Source of the DNA: Acinetobacter lwoffii
GTDB taxonomy: Bacteria > Pseudomonadota > Gammaproteobacteria > Pseudomonadales > Moraxellaceae
Direction: 5' to 3'
DNA length: 52,768 nucleotides
Assembly: GCF_024129735.1 (NCBI RefSeq)
Contig: NZ_JAMXXK010000020.1
Span: 1-52,768 of the forward strand
Below the pieces are notes generated by a model. The model saw only the letters and a program-made list of their open reading frames with translations. It had not been told where the DNA came from and did no database searches. Shown piece after piece: positions 16,547 through 25,127 of this stretch. Within the stretch, counting starts at the first letter, position 1. Every line of letters starts with the position of its first letter. The translations under genes and the position numbers were made by a program.

Positions 16547-17257
16547 TTAACCTAAAGCGACATCTGAACGGGTCGAAAAGCGATAGCCTGTTCCGCGAAC
16601 GGTCTGTACAAAACGGTCTACACCATAAGGTTCCAGCACTTTACGCAAACGGCGGATATGCACGTCGATGGTCCGGTCTTCAATATAAACGTTACCGCCC
16701 CACACCTGATCCAGCAATTGCGCACGGGTATAGGCACGTTCCGGATGGGTCATAAAGAATGCCAGCAAACGGTATTCAGTCGGCCCCATTTCCAGAATGT
16801 TATTGCCAAAATTCACCCGCTGGCTGACCGGATCCAGAATCAGACCATTGGCATCAATGGTTTTTTCACCGCTCAGGGCATTGGCGCGGCGAAGCACCGC
16901 CTTAATCCGGGAGACCAGTTCCCTAGTCGAGAATGGCTTGGTCATGTAGTCATCGGCACCGGCATCCAGACCTTGTACCTTATGGTCTTCTTCACCGCGC
17001 GCTGTGAGCATGATCACCGGAATTTCCGAGAGGCTTTCATCACGTTTCAGACGACGACACAGATCTACACCGCTGACACCACCCGGCATCATCCAGTCCA
17101 GCAAAATCAGTGCCGGACGCTGATCCACAATCATCTGATGCGCCTGCTTGGCATCTTCTGCCTGTAAGCACTGAAAACCGGCCATATCCAGAGAGGTATG
17201 GATCATTTCCCGAATCGGGAGCTCGTCATCGACGATTAATATGTAGTCATCTTTCAC
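16547..17257 (-). CDS. phoB: Phosphate response regulator PhoB
   Basis: 236 aa. The receiver domain has the phospho-acceptor Asp in [14 protein letters not shown] and Lys in [11 protein letters not shown]. The OmpR-type winged helix ends with [15 protein letters not shown] and VRGTGYRFS. It activates the Pho regulon when phosphate is scarce. The first gene of the phoBR operon; possible half-sites of a Pho box lie upstream, suggesting autoregulation. Confidence 0.95.
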   Translation of the reverse strand: MKDDYILIVDDELPIREMIHTSLDMAGFQCLQAEDAKQAHQMIVDQRPALILLDWMMPGGVSGVDLCRRLKRDESLSEIPVIMLTARGEEDHKVQGLDAGADDYMTKPFSTRELVSRIKAVLRRANALSGEKTIDANGLILDPVSQRVNFGNNILEMGPTEYRLLAFFMTHPERAYTRAQLLDQVWGGNVYIEDRTIDVHIRRLRKVLEPYGVDRFVQTVRGTGYRFSTRSDVALG

Positions 17258-17300
17258 AACGCAATACCCTATTTCATGTAAACGGTGAACCGTTTTATAT

Positions 17301-17336
17301 TTATGACAGGCTTATTACAAAGACTAATTATGACAG
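17301..17336 (-). promoter_or_regulatory. Candidate Pho-box half-sites upstream of phoB
   Basis: On the minus strand, CTGTCATAAT and CTGTCATAAA (two copies of CTGTCATAA, 27 bases apart) each match the 11-bp half of the PhoB box. The partner half at the canonical 11-bp spacing is weak for both, so PhoB autoregulation is plausible but not secure. Confidence 0.45.
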
Positions 17337-17506
17337 TATCATTGCAGAAAGGGAAAAACTGCTGAAATTCGAAAAGATTTGTGACAAATCTAGCGCAGAA
17401 ACTTGTTAAAAAATCATAAATTAATTTTACTCATTTCCGCAGTACAGCATAAATATTCAACTGACTGGTAAATGCAGAAAAGCCTATTAAGCACAGGATT
17501 TAACAG

Positions 17507-18184
17507 CTATTTTTTCTCTGAAAATGACTCGAGCAGCGCCAAAAAAACCACACTACAAGACGATAAAACTTCCTCAAGCGAATGCTTAAAACCGCTCATC
17601 ACCCAACGAATGGCAATTTGGGTGACATAACCATTTAAACCGGTCGACACCAGTGAAATTTCCTGCTCACTGCGATTTAACTGCGGCATCATCAACATGA
17701 CAAAGGCGTGAATCATGCGGTCGAAACGTGACATGGTTTCATGAATGGTGGCCTGATTATGCAGTTCCTGCACCAGCATGGCATCGATATAAATGATCCG
17801 TGCCATACGTGGATTGTCACGCAAGGTAGTGAGCAGGGCAGTCAGACCCGCTTCGATCATTTTTTTCGGATCACTCGATGCCTGCATCATGGCCTGCATG
17901 ACATTCTGTTGCAGCTCATCAATCAGTTTTAAAAAGATGGTCTGAAACAGATGCTCGCTTTTCTTGAAGGATTCGTAAAAATAGCGCTCGGTCAGTTTGG
18001 CTTCATTGCAGATATCTTTGACGGTAACTGAAAAAAAACCATAACTGCCATAGGCTTCAATCCCGGCTTCGATCAGCTTTTCACGACGTGCCTGCTGCCG
18101 TTCAGCCATCGACAGGCCTTTAAACTGACGCTCCTTGGTTTTGGAGGGTCGTGATTTTGCTGCTGAGTCGATTGAATCGGTCAT
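17507..18184 (-). CDS. TetR family transcriptional repressor
   Basis: 225 aa. The N-terminal HTH (about 28-75: GIEAYGSYGFFSVTVKDICNEAKLTERYFYESFKKSEHLF) is classical TetR; a helical ligand/dimer domain follows. It is divergent from a short-chain dehydrogenase gene across 223 bases containing a 7-6-7 inverted repeat inside a sigma-70 promoter. It probably represses that gene; the inducer is unknown, possibly a lipid or alcohol/aldehyde, by analogy with SDR partners. Confidence 0.9.
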   Translation of the reverse strand: MTDSIDSAAKSRPSKTKERQFKGLSMAERQQARREKLIEAGIEAYGSYGFFSVTVKDICNEAKLTERYFYESFKKSEHLFQTIFLKLIDELQQNVMQAMMQASSDPKKMIEAGLTALLTTLRDNPRMARIIYIDAMLVQELHNQATIHETMSRFDRMIHAFVMLMMPQLNRSEQEISLVSTGLNGYVTQIAIRWVMSGFKHSLEEVLSSCSVVFLALLESFSEKK

Positions 18185-18298
18185 AAGGCCTGTGTGCTCA
18201 TCTGCATGAAGATTTTGAATATCTTAGCAATAAATCACGCTTAGACCTATATAGAAATGCTGCCCTGAAATTTGACCTTTAAGGACATGGGATAATTA

Positions 18299-18327
18299 TT
18301 GACAATCTATATTGTCAAAACTATATT
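18299..18327 (+). promoter_or_regulatory. Promoter with embedded operator upstream of the SDR gene
   Basis: TTGACA (18299-18304), 17-base spacer, TATATT (18322-18327) is a near-consensus sigma-70 promoter. The inverted repeat TTGACAA TCTATA TTGTCAA (18299-18318) covers the -35 box and spacer. A TetR-type repressor bound there would block RNA polymerase. The fit of sequence is direct; the regulator assignment is inference. Confidence 0.75.
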
Positions 18328-18407
18328 GAGGGTCTGTGCTAGCTCCTGAAACAACAGAACAAGATCCTGCTGTCATGGAATGGCAGTTCTTTACATAAGG
18401 AAATTGA

Positions 18408-19256
18408 ATGAAAAATTTTAAAAATAAAGTCGCTGCAATTACCGGCGCCGGTTCAGGTATTGGTCAGCAACTGGCAGTATTACTGGCTCAGCAGGGTTGT
18501 CATCTGGCACTGAGTGATATCAATGAACAGGGTCTGGCGCAAACCGTGGAATTACTCCAAGGGACTGATGTTCGTGTGACTATCCAGAAAGTGAATGTGG
18601 CTGAACTGGAACAGGTGCGTAACTGGGCAGCACAGGTTGAACAGGATCATGGCAGTATCAATATGATCTTTAACAATGCTGGCGTCGCATTAGGTTCGAC
18701 TGTGGAAGGGGCATCTTATGAAGAACTGGAATGGATTGTCGGAATCAATTTCTGGGGTGTGGTGTATGGTACCAAAGAATTTCTGCCGTTGATCAAGAAA
18801 ACTGGCGATGGTCATATCATCAATATTTCCAGCCTGTTTGGTCTGACTGCTCAACCGACCCAATCTGCTTATAATGCGACCAAGTTTGCCGTGCGTGGTT
18901 TTACCGAATCTTTACGTCAGGAACTGGATATGGAAAATTGCGGAGTCAGTGCACTGTGTGTACATCCGGGCGGGATCCGTACCAACATTGCCAATGCCGC
19001 AAAAATGAATAACAGTCTGCTCACTTTAGGTATGAATCCGGAAAAATCGGCCCGTAATTTTAATAAATTATTGCGTTGTCCACCTGCAGAAGCCGCTCGT
19101 CAAATTCTGGAGGCGGTACAAAAAGACAAACGCCGTCTGCTGATCGGTAATGATGCCAAAGCGATTGACCTGATTCAGCGGATCTTGCCAACCGGTTATC
19201 AGCATGTCACTGCACTGGCGACCCAGTTTGGCAAAAAGAAGAAAAAATCTGCTTAA
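18408..19256 (+). CDS. Short-chain dehydrogenase/reductase
   Basis: 282 aa. NAD(P)-binding GAGSGIG at about 14-20, FNNAG at about 88-92, catalytic Ser in ISSLFG, and Tyr/Lys in YNATK at about 159-163. The C-terminus is unusually Lys-rich (GKKKKKSA). Classical SDR of the type often linked to fatty alcohol/aldehyde or acyl metabolism; substrate not known. Strong ribosome site AAGGAAATTGA before the ATG. Confidence 0.93.
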   Translation: MKNFKNKVAAITGAGSGIGQQLAVLLAQQGCHLALSDINEQGLAQTVELLQGTDVRVTIQKVNVAELEQVRNWAAQVEQDHGSINMIFNNAGVALGSTVEGASYEELEWIVGINFWGVVYGTKEFLPLIKKTGDGHIINISSLFGLTAQPTQSAYNATKFAVRGFTESLRQELDMENCGVSALCVHPGGIRTNIANAAKMNNSLLTLGMNPEKSARNFNKLLRCPPAEAARQILEAVQKDKRRLLIGNDAKAIDLIQRILPTGYQHVTALATQFGKKKKKSA

Positions 19257-19267
19257 AAAATTGCAAA

Positions 19268-19292
19268 ACAGACCCGTGAAAGCGGGTTTTTT
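19268..19292 (+). terminator. Terminator after the SDR gene
   Basis: GACCCG, short loop, CGGGTTTTTTT lies about 15 bases after the stop codon; the stem is five to six base pairs with a T7 tract. Confidence 0.75.
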
Positions 19293-19371
19293 TATCGCTG
19301 TAATAGGGTCTAATTTTTTGCAAATGAGAGTGTTAGATACTGTAATGCTGTAGGCATACAAAATCCTGCAT

Positions 19372-20736
19372 CTAAATCAACGCTTCAACCGTTTTTTTCT
19401 TCCAGACAAACTGATAATACAGTCCCTGCAAAATACACAGGCTGACAAAGGCCAACGCATAGGCATACCAGATACCTTCTAGACCCCACCACTGGCTAAA
19501 CAGATAAGCTGCAGGAACTTCAATACAGAGAATGGCAAAAATGTTGATCAGCATTGGCACGGTCACCGTACCACTCGAGCGCATGATTGAAGCAAAAATG
19601 GCACTGGCACCAAAAAACAGAATTGACCACAATACAATAAACAGCAGTTGTTGTCCCAATACTACAACCTTAGGATCGGTAATAAACAGCGCCATCAGAT
19701 ATTTGGAGAACAGATAGGCCAGAATCACCAGACCGCCGGTAAACAGGATATTCATACTCAGCGCAGTCCGGGTGACTTTATTCAGCAGATCTGATTTACC
19801 TGCGCCAATCGCTTGAGCACCAAATACAGATGCGGCAATCGCAATCGACAAAGCGGGAAATTGAATATAATTTAAGACCTGATTGACCGCGCCATAGGCC
19901 GCTGTTGCTTCTGCACCATAGCGGTTGACCAGTCTGACAATCACCAGTCCGGCAACTGAAGTCGTGACCATTTGCACACCAGTAGGAACCCCCAGTTTCA
20001 AGATCATTCTGCTTAACTGTGGCTGATGACGAATATTTTTTAATAAAGCCCAGTCCAGTTTGAGCGGATGTTGCCTATAATTCAAATACAGGATTAAAAA
20101 CAACAGGACTGCCAGATTTCCCAGAATGGTGGCAATCGCCGGCGAGATAATACCCATTTTAGGAAAGCCAAAATAACCGGCAATCAGGACCGGTGTCACC
20201 ACCAACCCGACCCCAATGGTAAGTGCGGAAGCAAACAGGGGGGTGGTACTATCCCCAACACCGCGCAAGATGGAAGTATAAATAATATAGATAAAGATTA
20301 AGGGGCTACCCGCCAGCATCCATTGCACATAGGGCAAGGATAAATGCATCACATCCGGATCTGTGCCAAGCGCCAAGAGAATATTCTCAGCAAAAATTAC
20401 CCCAAAAAGTGCAATCAAGCTGCCGCCAATCAAGGTCATAAATAAAGTTGAACCGACCACACAGCGCACTTTTTCTATATTTTTCCCGCCCCAAGCCTGG
20501 CCAATCAATACGGTAGAGCCGGCCGATAAACCAATCACAAAGGCCATCAGACAAAACAGGATCGGGAAAAAAACGGCAACAGCAGCAATCGCATTCACTC
20601 CGAGCATTTGTCCCACAAAAACCGTATTGATCGTGCCGGAGAGACTTTGCAGGATATTGGTCGCAATTAATGGCAACAGAAATACCAGAAAGGCTTTCCA
20701 TAAATTCTGTTGATGAATCAGTGAGTGCTGTGCCAT
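19372..20736 (-). CDS. MATE family multidrug/solute efflux transporter
   Basis: 454 aa with about 12 membrane helices, normal for MATE proteins, which use Na+ or H+ gradients to export cationic drugs and metabolites. Visible family features include FLLPLIATNILQSLSGTINTVFVGQ at the N-terminus and the paired repeat GVPTGVQMVTTSVAGLVIVRLV at about 250-270, plus NQVLNYIQFPALSIAIAASVF. It is the downstream neighbour of the aminotransferase but each has its own signals. Confidence 0.92.
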   Translation of the reverse strand: MAQHSLIHQQNLWKAFLVFLLPLIATNILQSLSGTINTVFVGQMLGVNAIAAVAVFFPILFCLMAFVIGLSAGSTVLIGQAWGGKNIEKVRCVVGSTLFMTLIGGSLIALFGVIFAENILLALGTDPDVMHLSLPYVQWMLAGSPLIFIYIIYTSILRGVGDSTTPLFASALTIGVGLVVTPVLIAGYFGFPKMGIISPAIATILGNLAVLLFLILYLNYRQHPLKLDWALLKNIRHQPQLSRMILKLGVPTGVQMVTTSVAGLVIVRLVNRYGAEATAAYGAVNQVLNYIQFPALSIAIAASVFGAQAIGAGKSDLLNKVTRTALSMNILFTGGLVILAYLFSKYLMALFITDPKVVVLGQQLLFIVLWSILFFGASAIFASIMRSSGTVTVPMLINIFAILCIEVPAAYLFSQWWGLEGIWYAYALAFVSLCILQGLYYQFVWKKKTVEALI

Positions 20737-20800
20737 GCGACATCCTGTGATTGAATTATCATCTATTTGTTGATGCAGCTATTATTCGGCAGAATATAAG

Positions 20801-20836
20801 AAAAAGCCTTAGCTTTTAAGTAACTAAGGCATTTAT
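20801..20836 (-). terminator. Terminator after the aminotransferase gene
   Basis: On the minus strand GCCTTAG, 11-base loop, CTAAGGC then a T5 run (stem 20806-20812 / 20824-20830), about 30 bases beyond the stop. Confidence 0.75.
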
Positions 20837-20864
20837 TTTATGAGATTTTTAGTTAAAAAATGAG

Positions 20865-22019
20865 TTAAACCTTTGAAAGAATTTGACCTGCCTGGATCAA
20901 TGTTTGTTCTTTTTTTGCAAAGCAAAACCTGAGCAAGCGTAAATCTGTAGGAGGATGCTGGTAGAACGCAGAGACTGGAATCGCGACAATCCCATGTTGT
21001 TCTGCCAGAAAATGGCACATGGATAAATCATCGAGCTCAGGCCGAATCTCTGAATAATCTAAGTTCTGGAAATAAGTCCCTTGAGAAGGTGTCCATTTAA
21101 AGCGTGACGTTTCAATGGATGAGTTAAATAAATCCCGTTTGTTTTGATAGAAAGAGGACAGTTCAGGTATATGCTCAGGATGCAGTTGCATATATTCCGC
21201 CAAGGCAACCTGAACGGGCGTCACACCACAGAAACTGGCAAACTGATAAATCTGTCTGAACATTTTCATCAGTGCGGGTGCAGCAATACAAAATCCGGTT
21301 TTCCAGCCAGTGACATGGAAGGTTTTACCAAAAGAACCAATCACAAAACTCCGCTCACGAAGTTCTGGAAATGACCAGGCCGAATAGTGCTGAACGCCGT
21401 CAAAAACCAGATGTTCATAGACTTCATCGGACAGCACCACAATATTGCGCTCGCGAATCAGCTCGATCAGCTGTTGCCAGTCTGCCTTGGACCACACACT
21501 CCCACTCGGATTATGCGGAGTATTCACCACAATCACGCGGGTACGGTCATTAATGGTATCTTTGACCTGATTCCAGTCCACAGAAAAATCAGGATGCTGT
21601 AAAGCAATATGCACTGGCTTTGCCCCGACCAGTTGTACCGCAGGTCCATAACTGTCGTAGCTTGGATCGAAAATAATCACTTCTTCCCCGGCGCACACCG
21701 TGGCTTGAATGGCACAAAAAATCGCAATTGTCGCCCCAGGCGTAATCGTGATTTCCTCGACAGGATCAATGATCAGTTGATCACGCTGCTGATAGAGATC
21801 TGCCACTAGACCTCGCAAGACTGGCAGACCATCTCCCGGAGCGTACTGGTTAAATCCATTCTGGCTGGCCCGGTTTAAAGCTTCAATCAAGGCAGGAGGC
21901 GCTGCAAAGTCCGGAAATCCTTGAGAAAGATTCAAGGCCCCGAGTTTTTGTGCCAAGGCCGACATGGTACTAAAAATGGTCACGCCCAAATCAGGTAATT
22001 TAGAAGGGAGTTCCAGCAT
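20865..22019 (-). CDS. PLP-dependent aminotransferase (methionine-type, YbdL-like)
   Basis: 384 aa, fold type I. Visible: NLSQGFPDFAAPPALIEAL, TPGATIAIFCAIQA, the cofactor loop NTPHNPSGSVW, SDEVYEHLVFDG, and the Schiff-base Lys in SFGKTFHVTGWKTG. Length and motifs match methionine/kynurenine aminotransferases related to YbdL, which act in methionine salvage and transamination of aromatic or sulfur amino acids. Exact substrate not provable from sequence. Confidence 0.85.
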   Translation of the reverse strand: MLELPSKLPDLGVTIFSTMSALAQKLGALNLSQGFPDFAAPPALIEALNRASQNGFNQYAPGDGLPVLRGLVADLYQQRDQLIIDPVEEITITPGATIAIFCAIQATVCAGEEVIIFDPSYDSYGPAVQLVGAKPVHIALQHPDFSVDWNQVKDTINDRTRVIVVNTPHNPSGSVWSKADWQQLIELIRERNIVVLSDEVYEHLVFDGVQHYSAWSFPELRERSFVIGSFGKTFHVTGWKTGFCIAAPALMKMFRQIYQFASFCGVTPVQVALAEYMQLHPEHIPELSSFYQNKRDLFNSSIETSRFKWTPSQGTYFQNLDYSEIRPELDDLSMCHFLAEQHGIVAIPVSAFYQHPPTDLRLLRFCFAKKEQTLIQAGQILSKV

Positions 22020-22265
22020 GTCCTTGGCCTTGAAGAATGAGATATGAATGAGTGTAGCAGCAAGTTCCGTATAGGATAATCAGAAAAATAGGGAATATTG
22101 GGCAATATTTTTAATTAAGATGTACCACATGCAATTTAAGATTTTTAATTGAAGGGTCATAAATTAAAGGCCTAATTATGTGAAATGCATCGTGAACTGG
22201 ACGAAATGGATAACTTTTCCTAAAATCTGCCGCACAATAATAAAGCTTAAAATTATAACTATAAA

Positions 22266-25127
22266 ATGCCAAAACCTATCCATATGCTGGTGGAGCAGCT
22301 CGGGCTTAAGCGACAGCATCGTGCGCTACATTTACAGTTTTCACATCTTCCTTTAAATCATCAGGTTTTGATTCAGCGGATTGAGGGTCAGCATCAGATC
22401 AATCAAGGTCTGCAGGCCGAACTGATCTGTCTTTCCACTCATGCTCATATTGCCTTGAAACAATTTATCGGCTGTCGGGTGGCCATTGATCAGGTCACAG
22501 ACCGTGGTGAACTTTTCCGGACTACGGGCATTATTACTGCAGCCAGCCAAGGACAGAATGATGGAGCTTTGACCCTGTATAAACTGACGCTAAATGACGC
22601 GACTGCACTCTGGCAGAAGCGCCGTAACAGTCGGGTTTTTATGAACAAGACGGTGCGCGAGATCAGTGAAATCCTGTTCAGTGAATGGCAAAACAGAAGT
22701 GTATTATTCGCGGCCAGTCTCAGCCTGGATTTGACAGGACTCAGCCGGGACTATGATGTCCGACCTTTTGTAATGCAGTCGAATGAATCGGATTATGATT
22801 TTCTGACCCGTTTATGGCGTAGCGAAGGAATTAACTGGCTGATTGATGAAAGGCAATTAACTGTGCCTGTATCAGCCAGCGAGATTCAAGATCAGCTTTT
22901 AAAACTGGTAGATCATTCCCAATATTTTTCAGCTTTAAAACGCCGCTCCATCCGGTTTCATCGCAGTCATGCCACCGAACAGCTCGACACGCTGAACAGT
23001 CTGATTGCGGTACGTCAGCTCAATCCGAATAGTACCCAGACCCAGCGTTGGCATGCCCAGCAACTTGCCCAGGATCAAAGCCAGCCATTATTCAGTAATC
23101 ATCAGCAAAGTGATATCCATGCAAATGCCACTCTTCAGCTTGAAGATGCGTGGAACATCAGTCCGGCTTGGACCGGCGACTTAAATCATGAGGATCAGGT
23201 GACAGTATCTGGTATAGCCCAACTGGATCGACTCAATCAGCAGCTCAGTGACTATCATGCTTTGCAGTCTAAATATTTTAAAGCCAGTAGCAGCGTACGA
23301 GATGCTCAGGTTGGATACTGGTTTGAACTGCAACAGCATCCTGAGATTGATCAGCATCCTGCCCATCAACGTGAATTTCTGATTTTAGCTAAGCGGTTTT
23401 ATAACCAGAACAATTTACCCAAAGATATTTTATCGCAGCTGGACAGTTTGCTTGAGAAGAGCGGCTGGCAGATGACACAGGAGGAACGACAGGCCAATGA
23501 ACTACAGATGGTGCGCCGTGAAATCCAGGTTGTTCCTGAGTACCACCCCTTCATTCATCGGCCTGCTGCATATCCGCAACGGGCTCGAGTGGTCGGACCT
23601 GAAGGTGAAACGATTCATGTCGATGCATGGGGGCGGGTGAAAGTTCGTTTTCTGTTTACCCGGAGTGAGGATCATCAGCATGATGGCGGCGCAGGTAGCA
23701 ATGACAATGATAGCGATTCTGCTTGGGTGGATGTTTTGACCCCTTGGGCGGGTGAGGGTTATGGCATCAGGTTGCATCCGCGAATTGGCGAAATTGTAGT
23801 GATTGACTTCTTTGAAGGTGATATCGACCGGCCCTTTGTGGTGGGACGGATTCATGAAGCAGAACGGCATCCGACCATGTTTGATGCAAAAGGAGAACTT
23901 CCTGCGACCAAAAAACTCAGTGGCATCCGTTCTCAGGAGGTCGATGGGGATGGCTTTAACCAGTTGCGTTTCGATGATACCCCTGAACAGATTAGTGCGC
24001 AGCTGCAAAGTAGTCATGCAGCCAGTCAGCTCAATCTGGGAAATCTAAGCCATCCTAAAGAAAGTGAAAGCAGCGAAGGTCGAGGAGAAGGTTTTGAACT
24101 AAGGACAGACCAGTGGGGTGCCATACGTGCAGGAAAAGGCTTGCTAATTTCCACTTATCGGCAAGATTCAGCAGCAGGCAATCACCTGGATGCGAGTCGT
24201 GCCAAAGAGCAGATTGAATCGAATCTCGATCATAGTAAAGCCTTGAGTGATATTGCTGAACAACAGCAGACTGATCCGCTGCAATTTTTTGATAGTTTAA
24301 AACAGTTTCTGAGTCAGATTGAAGCTGAAGATCAAGCCAAGGCCATCGCATTTAAACAGGCCGTGATGTTATTAACTGCCCCCCAAACGATTGCACTGAG
24401 CACAAATGAAAATATTCATTTATCCGCTGATCAGCAAATCAATCAGAGTGCCGGGAATAATATTCATTTATCCACACAGAAATCTTTAGTTGCTCATGCA
24501 CAGGACAAGATCAGTTTATTTGCTGCTCAAGAGGGTGCGAGTCTCTATGCTGCTCAAGGAAAAATTGAACTACAAGCCCAAGATGATGCGATTGAAGCGA
24601 TTGCCCGCAAGGTAATCAAGCTTATTTCGACTGAAGACAAGATCGAAATCACCAGTCCGAAAGAGATTGTACTGACCGCTGGAGGGTCTCAAATTAAGAT
24701 CAATGGTGGTGGAGTGGTGGTCACAACTGGTGGGAAATTTGAGTGTAAGGCCGGGCAGCATCTGTTTACGAAAGGTCAAAATATTATTGAACAAAAAATA
24801 AATCTTCCAAAAATGAAAACATTATTCAGTAATAAAATTAACTATCAGTGGACTAACCAGTCTGCAGGAGAAAAAGAAATTTTTATTCTAAATAAGTTGG
24901 ATGGGAACTTAATTAAAACTAAGAAGTCTGTATTAAATGAAAATAATCAATTAAGTACTTTAAGATTCTATACCTCTCAACCCACAGATTTCGTGGCTTT
25001 AGGATTTAATTCTTTACAAACTCATCTCATTCAAGACTTAGATAATGAAAGTATTGATGAACTATTGAATGAGATAGAAGAAAGGGATTTAGAGGATGAT
25101 GTATATACTGAAGAGGATGTCGAATGA
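22266..25127 (+). CDS. vgrG: Type VI secretion VgrG spike protein, extended C-terminus
   Basis: 953 aa, about 100-250 longer than a minimal VgrG. Order: gp27-like base (about 1-430; KTVREISEILFSEW, DYDFLTRLWRSEGINWL), gp5 OB fold (about 438-560; AWGRVKVRFLF, WVDVLTPWAGEGYG, HPRIGEIVVIDFFEGD), DUF2345-type beta region (about 640-840; GGSQIKINGGGVVVTTGG), then a 100-aa A+T-rich extension ending in an acidic tail. It forms the puncturing tip of the T6SS. No other T6SS genes are nearby. Its stop overlaps the effector start (ATGA). Confidence 0.95.
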   Translation: MPKPIHMLVEQLGLKRQHRALHLQFSHLPLNHQVLIQRIEGQHQINQGLQAELICLSTHAHIALKQFIGCRVAIDQVTDRGELFRTTGIITAASQGQNDGALTLYKLTLNDATALWQKRRNSRVFMNKTVREISEILFSEWQNRSVLFAASLSLDLTGLSRDYDVRPFVMQSNESDYDFLTRLWRSEGINWLIDERQLTVPVSASEIQDQLLKLVDHSQYFSALKRRSIRFHRSHATEQLDTLNSLIAVRQLNPNSTQTQRWHAQQLAQDQSQPLFSNHQQSDIHANATLQLEDAWNISPAWTGDLNHEDQVTVSGIAQLDRLNQQLSDYHALQSKYFKASSSVRDAQVGYWFELQQHPEIDQHPAHQREFLILAKRFYNQNNLPKDILSQLDSLLEKSGWQMTQEERQANELQMVRREIQVVPEYHPFIHRPAAYPQRARVVGPEGETIHVDAWGRVKVRFLFTRSEDHQHDGGAGSNDNDSDSAWVDVLTPWAGEGYGIRLHPRIGEIVVIDFFEGDIDRPFVVGRIHEAERHPTMFDAKGELPATKKLSGIRSQEVDGDGFNQLRFDDTPEQISAQLQSSHAASQLNLGNLSHPKESESSEGRGEGFELRTDQWGAIRAGKGLLISTYRQDSAAGNHLDASRAKEQIESNLDHSKALSDIAEQQQTDPLQFFDSLKQFLSQIEAEDQAKAIAFKQAVMLLTAPQTIALSTNENIHLSADQQINQSAGNNIHLSTQKSLVAHAQDKISLFAAQEGASLYAAQGKIELQAQDDAIEAIARKVIKLISTEDKIEITSPKEIVLTAGGSQIKINGGGVVVTTGGKFECKAGQHLFTKGQNIIEQKINLPKMKTLFSNKINYQWTNQSAGEKEIFILNKLDGNLIKTKKSVLNENNQLSTLRFYTSQPTDFVALGFNSLQTHLIQDLDNESIDELLNEIEERDLEDDVYTEEDVE

